64,000 nucleotides of DNA from HGM11412 sp045536025 (lineage in GTDB: Bacteria; Bacillota; Clostridia; Christensenellales; Borkfalkiaceae), in NCBI GenBank assembly GCA_045536025.1, contig JAZSMT010000010.1:81634-145633 (forward strand), given 5' to 3'. The notes below the pieces were generated by a model. It was not told the origin of the DNA, searched no databases, and saw nothing but the letters and a program-made list of their open reading frames with translations. Positions 17,069-25,922 of this stretch are shown here, one piece after another. Both the position numbers and the translations under genes were made by a program. Positions within the stretch are counted from its first letter, which is position 1. Each line of letters begins with the position of its first letter.

Positions 17069-18046
17069 TTATTCCCACTCAATAGTGCCTGTCGGCTTGG
17101 GTGTTAAATCGTATAATACTCTGTTTACACCGTCAACCTCGTGGGTTATGCGGTTTGTAATGTGGCTAAGTATATCGTATGGAATTTCTTCAATAGTTGC
17201 GGTCATGGCGTCAACGGTGTTAACGGCGCGGATAATTACCGGCCACTCGTACGAGCGTAGGTCGTTTTTAACGCCTACCGTCTTAAAGTCAGGAATAATG
17301 GTAAAGAACTGCCATACCTTATTTTCTAAGCCGTTGAGCGCAAATTCTTCGCGAAGAATTGCATCTGATTCTCTAAGTGCCTCAAGCCTGTCGCGCGTGA
17401 TAGCGCCTAAGCATCTAACGCCAAGACCGGGGCCGGGGAAGGGTTGACGGTAAACCATACCGTATGGAAGACCAAGCTCAACGCCTACCATTCTAACTTC
17501 GTCTTTATATAATAGCCTTATAGGCTCAACAAGCTCGAATTGCAAATCATCGGGAAGTCCGCCTACGTTGTGGTGCGCTTTTACCGTACCGCTTTCTAAA
17601 ATGTCAGGGTAAATCGTTCCTTGCGCAAGGAAATCAATGCCTTGAAGTTTTCTTGCCTCTTCTTCAAATACTTTGATAAATTCAGCGCCGATAATCTTTC
17701 TTTTTTGTTCGGGCTCGGATACGCCTTTTAACTTATCTAAAAACCTATCAACCGCGTCAACGTAGATAAGGTTAGCGTCCATTTCGTCACGGAAAACTTT
17801 TACAACTTGTTCGGGCTCACCCTTTCTAAGCAAGCCGTGGTTAACGTGAACGCAGTAAAGGTTTTTGCCTATTGCTTTAATAAGTAGTGCTGCAACTACA
17901 GACGAGTCTACACCGCCCGAAAGCGCCAAAAGAACTTTTTTGTCGCCAACTTGAGCGCGGATATCTTTAATTTGTTCGTCAATGAATTTTTGTGCGAGTT
18001 CTGGCGTAGTTATGCGCGCCATATCGCTTGGGCGTTTGTTAATCAT
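17069..18046 (-). CDS. guaA: GMP synthase ATP-pyrophosphatase subunit, no glutaminase domain
   Basis: Converts XMP to GMP. The 325 residues cover only the ATP-pyrophosphatase part (SGGVDSS at residues 43-49) and the dimerisation/XMP-binding C-terminus (RQPFPGPGLGVR, ending PTGTIEWE). Usual bacterial GuaA is about 510-525 residues and has an N-terminal class I amidotransferase domain. Here the gene begins 13 bases after guaB with AAGGAG ahead of its ATG, so nothing is lost to a frameshift; the domain is absent. It must use free ammonia or a separate glutaminase subunit, as in archaea. Operon with guaB fits the pathway. Confidence 0.93.
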   Translation of the reverse strand: MINKRPSDMARITTPELAQKFIDEQIKDIRAQVGDKKVLLALSGGVDSSVVAALLIKAIGKNLYCVHVNHGLLRKGEPEQVVKVFRDEMDANLIYVDAVDRFLDKLKGVSEPEQKRKIIGAEFIKVFEEEARKLQGIDFLAQGTIYPDILESGTVKAHHNVGGLPDDLQFELVEPIRLLYKDEVRMVGVELGLPYGMVYRQPFPGPGLGVRCLGAITRDRLEALRESDAILREEFALNGLENKVWQFFTIIPDFKTVGVKNDLRSYEWPVIIRAVNTVDAMTATIEEIPYDILSHITNRITHEVDGVNRVLYDLTPKPTGTIEWE

Positions 18047-18058
18047 TTCGTTCTCCTT

Positions 18059-19513
18059 TTAGTCCATAGGGCTGTAGTTAGGTGCTTCTTTAGTGATGGA
18101 AATATCGTGTGGGTGGCTTTCTCTAAGTGATGCAGAAGTAATCTTGATAAACTCAGCAGTAGCTCTAAGAGTTTCAAGGTCCTTAGCACCGCAGTAACCC
18201 ATACCCGAACGAATACCACCGATAAGTTGGTAAACTATATCCGAAATAGTTCCTCTATAAGGCACGCGACCTTCAACGCCTTCGGGTACGAATTTCTTAG
18301 CGTCTTCTTGGAAATATCTATCTTTTGAGCCTGCTGCCATTGCAGATAGCGAGCCCATACCACGGTATACCTTAAAGCTTCTGCCTTGGTAAAGTTCAAT
18401 TTCACCCGGGCTTTCCTTCGTGCCTGCAAGTAAGCTTCCAAGCATTACTGCGTTACCGCCAGCTGCAAGCGCTTTGGTGATATCGCCAGAATATTTAATA
18501 CCGCCGTCAGCAATAATGGTTTTGCCGAGCTTGTGTGCCATTTCAGCACAGTCCATAACGGCTGTCAGCTGAGGAACGCCAATACCTGCAACGACGCGGG
18601 TAGTGCATATCGAGCCTGGGCCGATACCAACCTTAACAACGTCAGCGCCTGCGTCTACAAGTGCCTCAACTGCTTTAGCAGTAGCAACGTTACCTGCAAT
18701 AACCTTAAGATTTGGGTATTTAGCTTTTATTTTTCTAACGCTTTCAATAACGCCCATCGAGTGACCGTGAGCCGTATCAACGGTAATTATATCAACGCGG
18801 TTTTTAACGAGCTCGTCAATTCTTTCAAAGGTGTCTTTACTCGTGCCGACAGCAGCGCCTACTAAAAGCCTGCCGTTAACGTCCTTTGCCGAATTTGGAT
18901 ATTGAATAGATTTTTCAATGTCTTTAATAGTAATTAAACCTTTAAGATTATAGTTATCGTCAACTATAGGAAGTTTTTCAATTCTGTGTTTGCCGAGAAT
19001 TTTTTGAGCTTCCAAAAGGCTTGTACCAACGGGTGCGGTTACTAACCTTTCTTTAGTCATAACGTTGTCGATAACTTGGTCAAAGTCCGTTTCAAAGCGG
19101 AGGTCGCGGTTGGTAAGTATTCCAACGAGCTTGCCGTTTTTAGTAATGGGAACACCGCTTATTTTATACTTTTGCATAAGCGCAAGCGCATCGGTAACTT
19201 TATTTTCTGGCTCTAAAAAGAAGGGGTCGGTAATAACGCCGTGTTCACTTCTTTTAACCCTGTCAACCTCTCTGCCTTGAGCTTCGATAGACATATTTTT
19301 GTGAATAATACCTAAACCGCCCTCACGCGCAATCGCTATTGCCATACGCGATTCGGTAACGGTATCCATCGCTGCCGACATCAAGGGGATATTAAGCTCT
19401 ATTCCGTCTGCAAGCTTAGATTTAAGCGAAACGTCTTTAGGAAGAATTTCACTCTTTTGAGGAACGAGCAATACGTCGTCAAACGTAAGACCTTCTCTGA
19501 TTTTCTTTTCCAT
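18059..19513 (-). CDS. guaB: IMP dehydrogenase
   Basis: Oxidises IMP to XMP, the committed step to GMP. The 484 residues have the TIM-barrel catalytic core with the active-site cysteine loop GPGSICTTRVVAG and two CBS domains inserted at about residues 95-205 (YKISGVPITKNGKLVGILT and HRIEKLPIVDDNYNLKGLI). GGAG lies 8 bases before ATG 19513. The upstream small membrane-protein gene ends 13 bases away and guaA starts 12 bases downstream, forming one operon. Confidence 0.96.
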   Translation of the reverse strand: MEKKIREGLTFDDVLLVPQKSEILPKDVSLKSKLADGIELNIPLMSAAMDTVTESRMAIAIAREGGLGIIHKNMSIEAQGREVDRVKRSEHGVITDPFFLEPENKVTDALALMQKYKISGVPITKNGKLVGILTNRDLRFETDFDQVIDNVMTKERLVTAPVGTSLLEAQKILGKHRIEKLPIVDDNYNLKGLITIKDIEKSIQYPNSAKDVNGRLLVGAAVGTSKDTFERIDELVKNRVDIITVDTAHGHSMGVIESVRKIKAKYPNLKVIAGNVATAKAVEALVDAGADVVKVGIGPGSICTTRVVAGIGVPQLTAVMDCAEMAHKLGKTIIADGGIKYSGDITKALAAGGNAVMLGSLLAGTKESPGEIELYQGRSFKVYRGMGSLSAMAAGSKDRYFQEDAKKFVPEGVEGRVPYRGTISDIVYQLIGGIRSGMGYCGAKDLETLRATAEFIKITSASLRESHPHDISITKEAPNYSPMD

Positions 19514-19526
19514 AGTTAACTCCTTT

Positions 19527-20093
19527 TTAGTTTATAAGTTCTTCAATTAATGATAAATGATTGTTAATTAGTTGATTTTTGTCTTGCCTAGCTTGTAAAT
19601 TTTCTTTAATAGCGGTAAGCGTTGCAATATCGCTATTTTGCGCCGAAATTAATATAAGCCTGTGTATGGGGTTGTGCTGGGTGTAACTAAGCGTGTTATT
19701 AAACGCCGTTGAAAGTGCAGTGAGCTTATTTCCTTTGTTGTATTGAGCCTCGCAAAGATTGCCCACTATATAATAATGATACCCCTCGCTTTCGCCCGAT
19801 ATATATTCTTGATATTTATCGTTGTTAACAAATAAAACGGCGTACTTTACCGTCCTATCGTCGTCTTGAAACACGATACTTCTTTCAGTAAGCGTTGCAA
19901 GGTCGCCAATCTCTTTAGACTTTTCATAAGCCTTTTCGGAATATTTAAGCGACAGTTCGCCGTTGTTTGCTCTAAAATACCCGTCGCCTAAAACACTTGG
20001 GAAAAAGGCGGAAAGAAGTAGGTAAAAGCCCGCAGTTACAACGAGTATTATCGCAAGCGTAATCGCCACCGTTTTTATAATTAATTTTCTCAT
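19527..20093 (-). CDS. Small membrane-anchored protein upstream of guaB, function unknown
   Basis: A 188-residue protein with one N-terminal membrane helix or uncleaved signal (MRKLIIKTVAITLAIIL) and a helical, TPR-like soluble domain outside (LSLKYSEKAYEKSKEIGD is suggestive). ATG 20093 is chosen because AAAAGG lies 9 bases upstream; earlier in-frame starts at 20114 and 20141 lack a ribosome site. It is the first gene of the guaB-guaA operon, which is unexpected for its type. I see no clear functional motif. Confidence 0.6.
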   Translation of the reverse strand: MRKLIIKTVAITLAIILVVTAGFYLLLSAFFPSVLGDGYFRANNGELSLKYSEKAYEKSKEIGDLATLTERSIVFQDDDRTVKYAVLFVNNDKYQEYISGESEGYHYYIVGNLCEAQYNKGNKLTALSTAFNNTLSYTQHNPIHRLILISAQNSDIATLTAIKENLQARQDKNQLINNHLSLIEELIN

Positions 20094-20231
20094 TATTAAA
20101 AACCTTTTTACCATTTTAGCAAAACAATTAAAAAAATGCAACGCTTTATAAAAAATAAATTATTTTTTAAGCAAATTTTTTGTTCTAATTAACCGCTTAA
20201 GGTAATAAAATGCTTGTAAAGAGAGTTTTTT

Positions 20232-20888
20232 ATGAAAAAATTAATAATCCTAATAATAGCATTTTGCCTCACCCTTTTCGTTTCTTCTTGTAAAAACGAG
20301 GTAGATCTTGAAATGTATCTTTCCGAAAAGCGAACCTCGGTGTACTCAATAAAAAGCGAAGAATACTCTCTCACCGTGTACGGTGAAGAGCGTGAAGACC
20401 CCTTTTTATCTGACGGTTACGTCGGCACGATTAAAAAATTTATTACCGTTAGGCTTGAAGATTATCAAAAATCTCTTGACGACGCTTCGGTTACCTTAAG
20501 CTTTGACGGAATTACCCTGTCAGGCAAATTTGAATACAGTCCGTTAAACGGTAAATTTACAACCGAGCTTGAAACGGAAACTTTACCAACCTCTAACGAA
20601 ATAACTGCCGTAATTAAAAATGGAGGTGAAGAAAAGACGTTTACTTTACAAGGGTGTTTATTAGAGGGCGTTGATTATAAAACGGCACTTTCTTCCGTTT
20701 CAAAATCGGCAAGCTCCGAAATTGATAAAATGCTAAGTAACGGCTCGTCTTTAGAAGTTCGCCTAAGAATTATCCTCGAAGAGGATAGAACCTATTATTA
20801 CGTTTCTTTAATCAACAAGTCGGGTAAGACGTTAGCATATTTAGTTGACGGGCAAAGTGGAGAGATACTCGCCTCTAAAACGATATAA
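20232..20888 (+). CDS. Putative lipoprotein with PepSY-like C-terminus
   Basis: A 218-residue secreted protein. The N-terminus is a lipoprotein signal peptide ending in the lipobox LFVSSC (cysteine near residue 20). The C-terminal end (YYYVSLINKSGKTLAYLVDG, then GEIL) resembles a PepSY unit, a domain often found in inhibitors of proteases or in cell-wall proteins. The middle is unrecognised. Promoter and ribosome site are not obvious. A half copy of the intergenic repeat begins right at its stop codon. Confidence 0.65.
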   Translation: MKKLIILIIAFCLTLFVSSCKNEVDLEMYLSEKRTSVYSIKSEEYSLTVYGEEREDPFLSDGYVGTIKKFITVRLEDYQKSLDDASVTLSFDGITLSGKFEYSPLNGKFTTELETETLPTSNEITAVIKNGGEEKTFTLQGCLLEGVDYKTALSSVSKSASSEIDKMLSNGSSLEVRLRIILEEDRTYYYVSLINKSGKTLAYLVDGQSGEILASKTI

Positions 20889-20955
20889 ACTTCGTTAGGC
20901 ATCGTTTACTTCCACAAAGATATGTCCGCCACAACCAAAAAGGTCTATCGCCTTA
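20884..20955 (+). repeat. Structured intergenic repeat, copy B (5' half only)
   Basis: Matches the 5' half of copies C and D: ATCGTTTACT, CCACAAAG, TGTCCGCCACAACC and the AAAAA loop with GGT. Similarity stops soon after the hairpin; the 3' block with CTAACGC is missing. It begins at the stop codon of the lipoprotein gene. Confidence 0.7.
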
Positions 20956-21002
20956 TTTAAAAGTTGATTGAATCGGTTTAATCTACTTATCAAATATATT
21001 TA

Positions 21003-21030
21003 AAAAGCGTGCAATATTGCGCGCTTTATT
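21003..21030 (+). terminator. Intrinsic terminator after repeat B
   Basis: AAAGCGTGCAA and TTGCGCGCTTT arms with one wobble pair, then TATTATT. Weak to moderate. Confidence 0.55.
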
Positions 21031-21059
21031 ATTGAGTTTGCGCAAATTAAAATTCGCTA

Positions 21060-21088
21060 TTGAAAATCTAAAAAAGCTATTGTATAAT
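21060..21088 (+). promoter_or_regulatory. Promoter of the EF-G-like gene
   Basis: TTGAAA at 21060-21065 and TATAAT at 21083-21088, spacer 17. A small CGGAA/TTCCG hairpin follows in the leader before TAGGAG. Confidence 0.75.
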
Positions 21089-21135
21089 AAATTTAACGGA
21101 ACGTTTTCCGAAACCACATTTTAGGAGTAATTTTT

Positions 21136-23178
21136 ATGGACGTAGACAAAATTAGGAACGTAGCGCTTATAGGTCATAGCGGAGAGGGTAAAACCACACT
21201 TGCAGAAGCCATTTTGTTCAATATGAACGTCGTTGACCGACAAGGAAAGGTAGAAGACGGTAACACCGTAATGGATTTCGACGGGCTTGAAATTGCAAAA
21301 AAATCTTCCATTTCACTTTCTTGTGCGCACGGAGAATATAAAGGGTATAAGTTTAATATCATAGACGTACCCGGTTATTACGATTTTGAAAGCGAGCTTG
21401 CTCAAGCGCTTGCAGTTGCCGATTCGGCAATTATAGTTGCTTCGGGTAGCGGAACGCTTACCGTCGGTACCGAAAGAGCGATTGATTACTGCGTAAAACG
21501 CAAAATCCCTGCAATGCTCTTTATAAACGGACTTGATAAAGATAATTCCGACTTTATTAAAACGGTTAATGCAATCAAGCTTAAATACGGGCATAAAATA
21601 GCACCGCTTATTCTTCCAAATATCGTAGAGGGCAAAATGAAAGGCTTTGTTAAAGTTGCTTACGGCGTTCTTCGCGACTGGGAGAGAAACGAATATCCTA
21701 TTCCCGATTATTTGAAAGAGGCATACCTTGAGGCAAGGCTCACGGTTTGTGAAGCTGCCGCTGAAAACGACGAAGAGCTTTTAGAAAAATTCTTTGAAAA
21801 CGGCACGCTTTCCGCAGAAGAAATTGAGGCAGGCTGTAAAAAAGGTATCAACTCTTGTTCGACTATTACCGTGCTCGGTGGTAGTGCCTTTAAAAATCAC
21901 GGTGTATTTAACCTTATGGATAAAATTATATCCACTCTCCCAAGTCCTAAGGACGCGGGCATTCAACGCGCCGTTGTAGACGGAGAGAAAACTCCCGTAT
22001 ACCCCGACGAAAACGACCAAACGGTTGTTAGAATTTTCAAAACGGTAGTAGACCCATACGTTGGTAGACTTAACTACGTTAAAGTAATTTCTGGTAAGCT
22101 CAAAGTTGGGCAAACGCTCAAAGTGTCTGGTTGGGGCGAGGAAAAAATTAGCGGTATCTATACCGTTATAGGCAAAAGGCAGGTTAGTGTTCAAGAGCTT
22201 AACGCCGGCGATATCGGCGCCCTTTCAAAACTCGACAACGCACGCACGGGCGATACCTTATTTGAAAAGGTAGACACTCGCTTCAAAGCGTTTGAAATTC
22301 CGCCTGCAACCTATAAGCGCGCGGTATACGCCGTTAAAAAGGGCGAAGAGGATAAAATATTTGCAGGTCTTAACAAGCTTAAAGACGAAGATATTTCTTT
22401 CTCGGTAGAGAAAAACGCTGAAACGGGCGAAATGCTTCTTGCGGGCGTGGGCGCAACCCAGCTTGAAACGGTTAAGAAAAAACTCAAAGTAAAATTTGGC
22501 GTTGACTGTGAGCTTAAAAAACCCAAAATTGCCTATAAAGAAACGGTTAAAGGCGTTGCCGAGGCTGAGGGTAAACATAAAAAGCAATCGGGTGGCGCAG
22601 GTCAATACGGCCACGTTAAAATTAAATTTGAAAGCGGAGCGAGTGACGGCGTTTACGAGTTTGTGGACGCGGTTGTCGGCGGTGCAGTTCCTAAAAACTT
22701 TATTCCTGCCGTTGATAAAGGCTTAAAAGAGGCCATTAAAGAAGGCGTGTTGGCAGGATATCCGCTTATCGACTTAAAAGCAACGCTTTTCGACGGTTCT
22801 TCTCACCCTGTTGACAGTAAGGAAGTTGCTTTCGTATCCGCAGCAAAGCTTGCATACCAAGAGGGCGTTAAAAATGCTAAACCCGTTATACTTGAGCCGG
22901 TTATGAAAGTAATCGTGTCTGCCCCCGATAGTTATCTTGGCGATATTATGGGCGATATGAACAAGCGCCGTGGTAGAATAGTATCCACCGACCAAGACGG
23001 CGAACTTAGTATAGTAACGTGCGAAGTTCCCGAAAGTGAAATTGCCGATTATACCGCAGAGCTTAGAAGCTTTACTCAAGGTCGCGGTAGGTTTACCGCC
23101 GAGTTTGAAAGGTATGAAGAAGTTCCTTTTGAAGAACAGGCAAAAATAATTGAACAAGCAAAGAAAGATAAGGAGTAA
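21136..23178 (+). CDS. EF-G-like translational GTPase paralogue
   Basis: A 680-residue protein with the five-domain EF-G plan, of the subgroup often annotated elongation factor G-like. The P-loop is GHSGEGKTT (residues 13-21) rather than GHIDHGKTT. Switch II reads DVPGY (77-81) in place of DTPGH, so the catalytic histidine is absent. The guanine-specificity motif is NGLD (131-134) instead of NKMD. Domain IV keeps KQSGGAGQYGHV. This is therefore a paralogue, not the main EF-G, and its GTPase may be slow or altered. It has a strong promoter of its own; the PfkB gene starts six bases after it. Confidence 0.85.
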   Translation: MDVDKIRNVALIGHSGEGKTTLAEAILFNMNVVDRQGKVEDGNTVMDFDGLEIAKKSSISLSCAHGEYKGYKFNIIDVPGYYDFESELAQALAVADSAIIVASGSGTLTVGTERAIDYCVKRKIPAMLFINGLDKDNSDFIKTVNAIKLKYGHKIAPLILPNIVEGKMKGFVKVAYGVLRDWERNEYPIPDYLKEAYLEARLTVCEAAAENDEELLEKFFENGTLSAEEIEAGCKKGINSCSTITVLGGSAFKNHGVFNLMDKIISTLPSPKDAGIQRAVVDGEKTPVYPDENDQTVVRIFKTVVDPYVGRLNYVKVISGKLKVGQTLKVSGWGEEKISGIYTVIGKRQVSVQELNAGDIGALSKLDNARTGDTLFEKVDTRFKAFEIPPATYKRAVYAVKKGEEDKIFAGLNKLKDEDISFSVEKNAETGEMLLAGVGATQLETVKKKLKVKFGVDCELKKPKIAYKETVKGVAEAEGKHKKQSGGAGQYGHVKIKFESGASDGVYEFVDAVVGGAVPKNFIPAVDKGLKEAIKEGVLAGYPLIDLKATLFDGSSHPVDSKEVAFVSAAKLAYQEGVKNAKPVILEPVMKVIVSAPDSYLGDIMGDMNKRRGRIVSTDQDGELSIVTCEVPESEIADYTAELRSFTQGRGRFTAEFERYEEVPFEEQAKIIEQAKKDKE

Positions 23179-23184
23179 TTATAA

Positions 23185-24108
23185 ATGATACTTAGCGTAT
23201 GTCCTAACCCAAGCATCGACTGCACGATGGAAATCGAGCAGTTAAACGTAGGACAGCTAAACAGGGTAAGCAATAAAATAGTAACCTATTCGGGTAAAGC
23301 ACTTAATTCGGCAATCGGCGTAAGGCGTTTAGGGGGCGATAGTTTTGCCACCGGCTTTATGTACGAAAACGAAGGAAGCTTATTCGTTGCAACCCTAGAC
23401 AACGAAGGAGTAAAAAACTCCTTCGTTTGGAATACGGGTAGCGTTAGAACTAACTACAAAATTGTTGACAATAAGTCCATGCTTACCGAAATTAACGACA
23501 AGGGCGAAAAAGTTCCCCTCGAAAACCAACAAAAGCTCATAAGCTTAGTATCAACGTTATCTAAATCAGCTTCAGTAGTAGTAATGAGTGGCTCACTTCC
23601 AAGTGGCGTGGATAACGACTATTATTGCCGTTTAATTTCAGCCTGCAAAAAGGGTGTAAAAGTTATACTTGATACGGCTGGCGAAAAGCTAAAAACCGCC
23701 CTATCAAACGGTATTTATATGGTAAAGCCCAACCTTTACGAGCTTGAAACGGTTATGGGCACTAAGCTTAGCAATCGCTCGGATATGATAAAGGCGTGTC
23801 AATCTCTTATAGACATGGGCGCTGAAAACGTACTTCTTTCTCTAGGGCGTGAGGGCGCAATACTGACAGATGGAACGGAATCGTATTTTTGCAAAAGCGC
23901 AACGGTGGCGGTAAACTCTACGGTTGGCGCGGGCGACAGTATGGTTGCGGCAGCCTCGCTTATGACCGAGCACGGCGCAAGCAAGCAAGAAATTTTAAGA
24001 AACGCCGTTGCCGCTGGTACGGCTTCGATTACCACTCCTGGTACAAATTTATTCTACCGTGATAAATTTGAAGAAATTTACGGTAAAATTTACGTTGAAA
24101 AGGCTTAA
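23185..24108 (+). CDS. PfkB-family sugar kinase (1-phosphofructokinase/tagatose-6-P kinase type)
   Basis: A 307-residue kinase of the FruK/LacC branch, which phosphorylates hexose monophosphates in the cytosol. SGSLPSGV and the C-terminal NSTVGAGDSMVA (anion hole and catalytic Asp) are present. The N-terminal glycine motif, usually GGKGxN, reads SGKALN, an unusual variant that may alter sugar binding. AAGGAG precedes ATG 23185, and it probably shares the EF-G-like transcript. No phosphotransferase or aldolase genes are nearby, so the substrate is open. Confidence 0.75.
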   Translation: MILSVCPNPSIDCTMEIEQLNVGQLNRVSNKIVTYSGKALNSAIGVRRLGGDSFATGFMYENEGSLFVATLDNEGVKNSFVWNTGSVRTNYKIVDNKSMLTEINDKGEKVPLENQQKLISLVSTLSKSASVVVMSGSLPSGVDNDYYCRLISACKKGVKVILDTAGEKLKTALSNGIYMVKPNLYELETVMGTKLSNRSDMIKACQSLIDMGAENVLLSLGREGAILTDGTESYFCKSATVAVNSTVGAGDSMVAAASLMTEHGASKQEILRNAVAAGTASITTPGTNLFYRDKFEEIYGKIYVEKA

Positions 24109-24117
24109 ACTAATAAT

Positions 24118-24780
24118 ATGTTAACGTTAAAAGATATTAAGGCTGATGAAGAAGTCAAAGCCCTTATAAAAACTGGTGAAAAGCAAATTGACGCGCTTGC
24201 ATACACCGAGCATTCCGTTCGCCACGCCACAATAGTTTCTAACTGGACGGGGTTAATTTTAAAAGAAACGGGTGCGAGTAAAAAACTAATTAATCTCGGT
24301 GAGATTGCAGGATATCTTCACGATATAGGCAATTCTCTATCACGCTACGACCACGCGGGTAGCGGTGCTTTGCTTGCCTACAATATTTTAAAGCGTATGG
24401 GTATGAGTTTAAGCGACGCTGCAGAAATTATGATGGCGATAGGCAATCACGACGAGAAAAACGGTATTCCCGTAAGCGTTTTATGCTCTGCACTTATAAT
24501 TGCCGATAAGTCAGACGTTCATAAATCGCGCGTAAAGCATAAGCTATTGAGCGAAAAAACTAATATTCACGATAGGGTAAATTTAGCCGTTAATCGTTCG
24601 TTTGTAAAAGTGGATAAAGAAAATAAGCGAATTGATACCGTCATTGAAACGGACGACAATATTTGCTCGGTTGCCGATTATTTTGAAATTTATCACACCC
24701 GTATGCTTATGTGCACTAAAGCCGCCGAGCTTATGGGGTATAAATACGGGCTTATTATCAATAATTTAAAATTACTTTAG
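24118..24780 (+). CDS. HD-domain phosphohydrolase
   Basis: A 220-residue protein of the HD metal-dependent phosphohydrolase superfamily. The metal ligands are visible: His32/36, His68-Asp69 (GYLHDIGN), His79, His111-Asp112 (GNHDEKNG) and Asp130 (IIADKSDV). Members hydrolyse nucleotides or signalling phosphates; the substrate is unknown. It starts 10 bases after the PfkB stop without a clear ribosome site, so translation may be coupled or weak. Confidence 0.75.
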   Translation: MLTLKDIKADEEVKALIKTGEKQIDALAYTEHSVRHATIVSNWTGLILKETGASKKLINLGEIAGYLHDIGNSLSRYDHAGSGALLAYNILKRMGMSLSDAAEIMMAIGNHDEKNGIPVSVLCSALIIADKSDVHKSRVKHKLLSEKTNIHDRVNLAVNRSFVKVDKENKRIDTVIETDDNICSVADYFEIYHTRMLMCTKAAELMGYKYGLIINNLKLL

Positions 24781-24800
24781 TTTTGCAATTTTTTAAGCTT

Positions 24801-24825
24801 TCCGCGCATACTTTACGTATGCGCG
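24801..24825 (+). promoter_or_regulatory. Perfect ten-pair hairpin at the yihY start
   Basis: CCGCGCATAC and GTATGCGCGG around TTTAC, followed by TTTTG. It may be a weak terminator of the HD gene, or it may hide the ATG at 24819, which lies in its 3' arm. Confidence 0.6.
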
Positions 24826-25637
24826 GTTTTGTATCTAAAATAAAAGAATATAATGATTTTAAAGCTCGAAAAAAAGCCGTTACCTTTGCAGGGGCGCTCG
24901 TGTTTTTTTCTCTTCTTGGGCTTGTGCCAACGCTGTATTTATTTTCTTTAACTCTATCCCTTTTTGGAAAAGAACTATCTTCTTTAGGCGGTTTTTTTAT
25001 AACCGAAGAATTTACCATTATTAAAGATTTCGTGTTTTCGGCAACCGAAAATATCGGTGCTGGCGGAAACGTTATAGCAGGCTTTATTGCCGTGTATTCG
25101 TCGGGTAGCTTATTCGTTCATTTGCGGTTGACGGGCGAGGCTATATACAACTATAAAAGCGTTAGCTCGTGGCTACTTCGAGTGCTGTCTATAATGGGTG
25201 CTATAGTTATTAGCTTAACGATATCTTTTTTAATAGGTATATATGGCTTTTTATATCCCGTTATAGTAAATTTTTTCGGGGCTGTGGGAAACGTAGTTAA
25301 CTTTCTTATAGTTATGGCGATAATCTTCGTTGCAGTGATACTAATTAACCTCTTTGCTTGCCCGTATAAGCTAAACCTTAAAGAGGTTGTAATGGGGAGC
25401 TTATTTACCTGCGTTTTTTCAGTAATTTTTACCATTGTATTTTTAATATATTTAAGGTATTTTTCCGCTTACGATAAAATTTACGGTAAAATTGCGGTTA
25501 TCCCCGTGTTTTTTATATGGCTGTTTATTATTTTGAGGTGCGTAGTTGGTGGAATAATTTTAAACGCCTACTTTTTAGGAAGGTGCAAACGATTGACTTA
25601 TAAAGGTAAATATAGTAAAATTTTAAAAAAAGATTAA
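24819..25637 (+). CDS. YihY/BrkB-family inner membrane protein
   Basis: A 272-residue polytopic membrane protein with about six helices, showing the family pattern: an N-terminal amphipathic stretch, then FAGALVFFSLLGLVPTLYLF and the later LFACPYKLNLKEVVMGSLF region. The function of the family is not settled; it is often misnamed ribonuclease BN. The start is uncertain: ATG 24819 lies in the 3' arm of a strong hairpin, and the only upstream alternative is TTG 24783 without a ribosome site. It is followed by the ACT/DUF711 pair. Confidence 0.75.
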   Translation: MRGFVSKIKEYNDFKARKKAVTFAGALVFFSLLGLVPTLYLFSLTLSLFGKELSSLGGFFITEEFTIIKDFVFSATENIGAGGNVIAGFIAVYSSGSLFVHLRLTGEAIYNYKSVSSWLLRVLSIMGAIVISLTISFLIGIYGFLYPVIVNFFGAVGNVVNFLIVMAIIFVAVILINLFACPYKLNLKEVVMGSLFTCVFSVIFTIVFLIYLRYFSAYDKIYGKIAVIPVFFIWLFIILRCVVGGIILNAYFLGRCKRLTYKGKYSKILKKD

Positions 25638-25651
25638 AGGTGGATGAAACT

Positions 25652-25921
25652 ATGAAATGTATTTTAACAGTCGTTGGTAAGGACAAGCCAGGTATCATTG
25701 CAAAAGTGAGTGGGCTTCTTGCTGAAAAAAGCGTAAATATCGAGGATATATCGCAAACCATAATGCAAAACACCTTTACTATGATTATGCTTGTAAACTT
25801 ATCTGGTTCAAGCGTAACGATATACGAGCTTTCAAGTCAAATGAAAGAATTAGGCGAAGAAATAGGCGTTAATATTCACCTCCAACACGAGGGCGTGTTC
25901 GACGCTATGCACAAGGTGTAA
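25652..25921 (+). CDS. ACT-domain protein (UPF0237 family)
   Basis: An 89-residue single ACT domain, a fold that commonly binds amino acids and regulates enzymes. ILTVVGKDKPGIIAKVSGLLAE is the characteristic opening. ATG 25652 has AAAGGTGG about 8 bases upstream and is preferred to GTG 25640. It is separated from the DUF711 gene by one base. ACT-UPF0237 and DUF711 genes are regularly paired in Firmicutes and archaea, suggesting a regulator-enzyme unit of unknown activity. Confidence 0.88.
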   Translation: MKCILTVVGKDKPGIIAKVSGLLAEKSVNIEDISQTIMQNTFTMIMLVNLSGSSVTIYELSSQMKELGEEIGVNIHLQHEGVFDAMHKV

Positions 25922-25922
25922 A

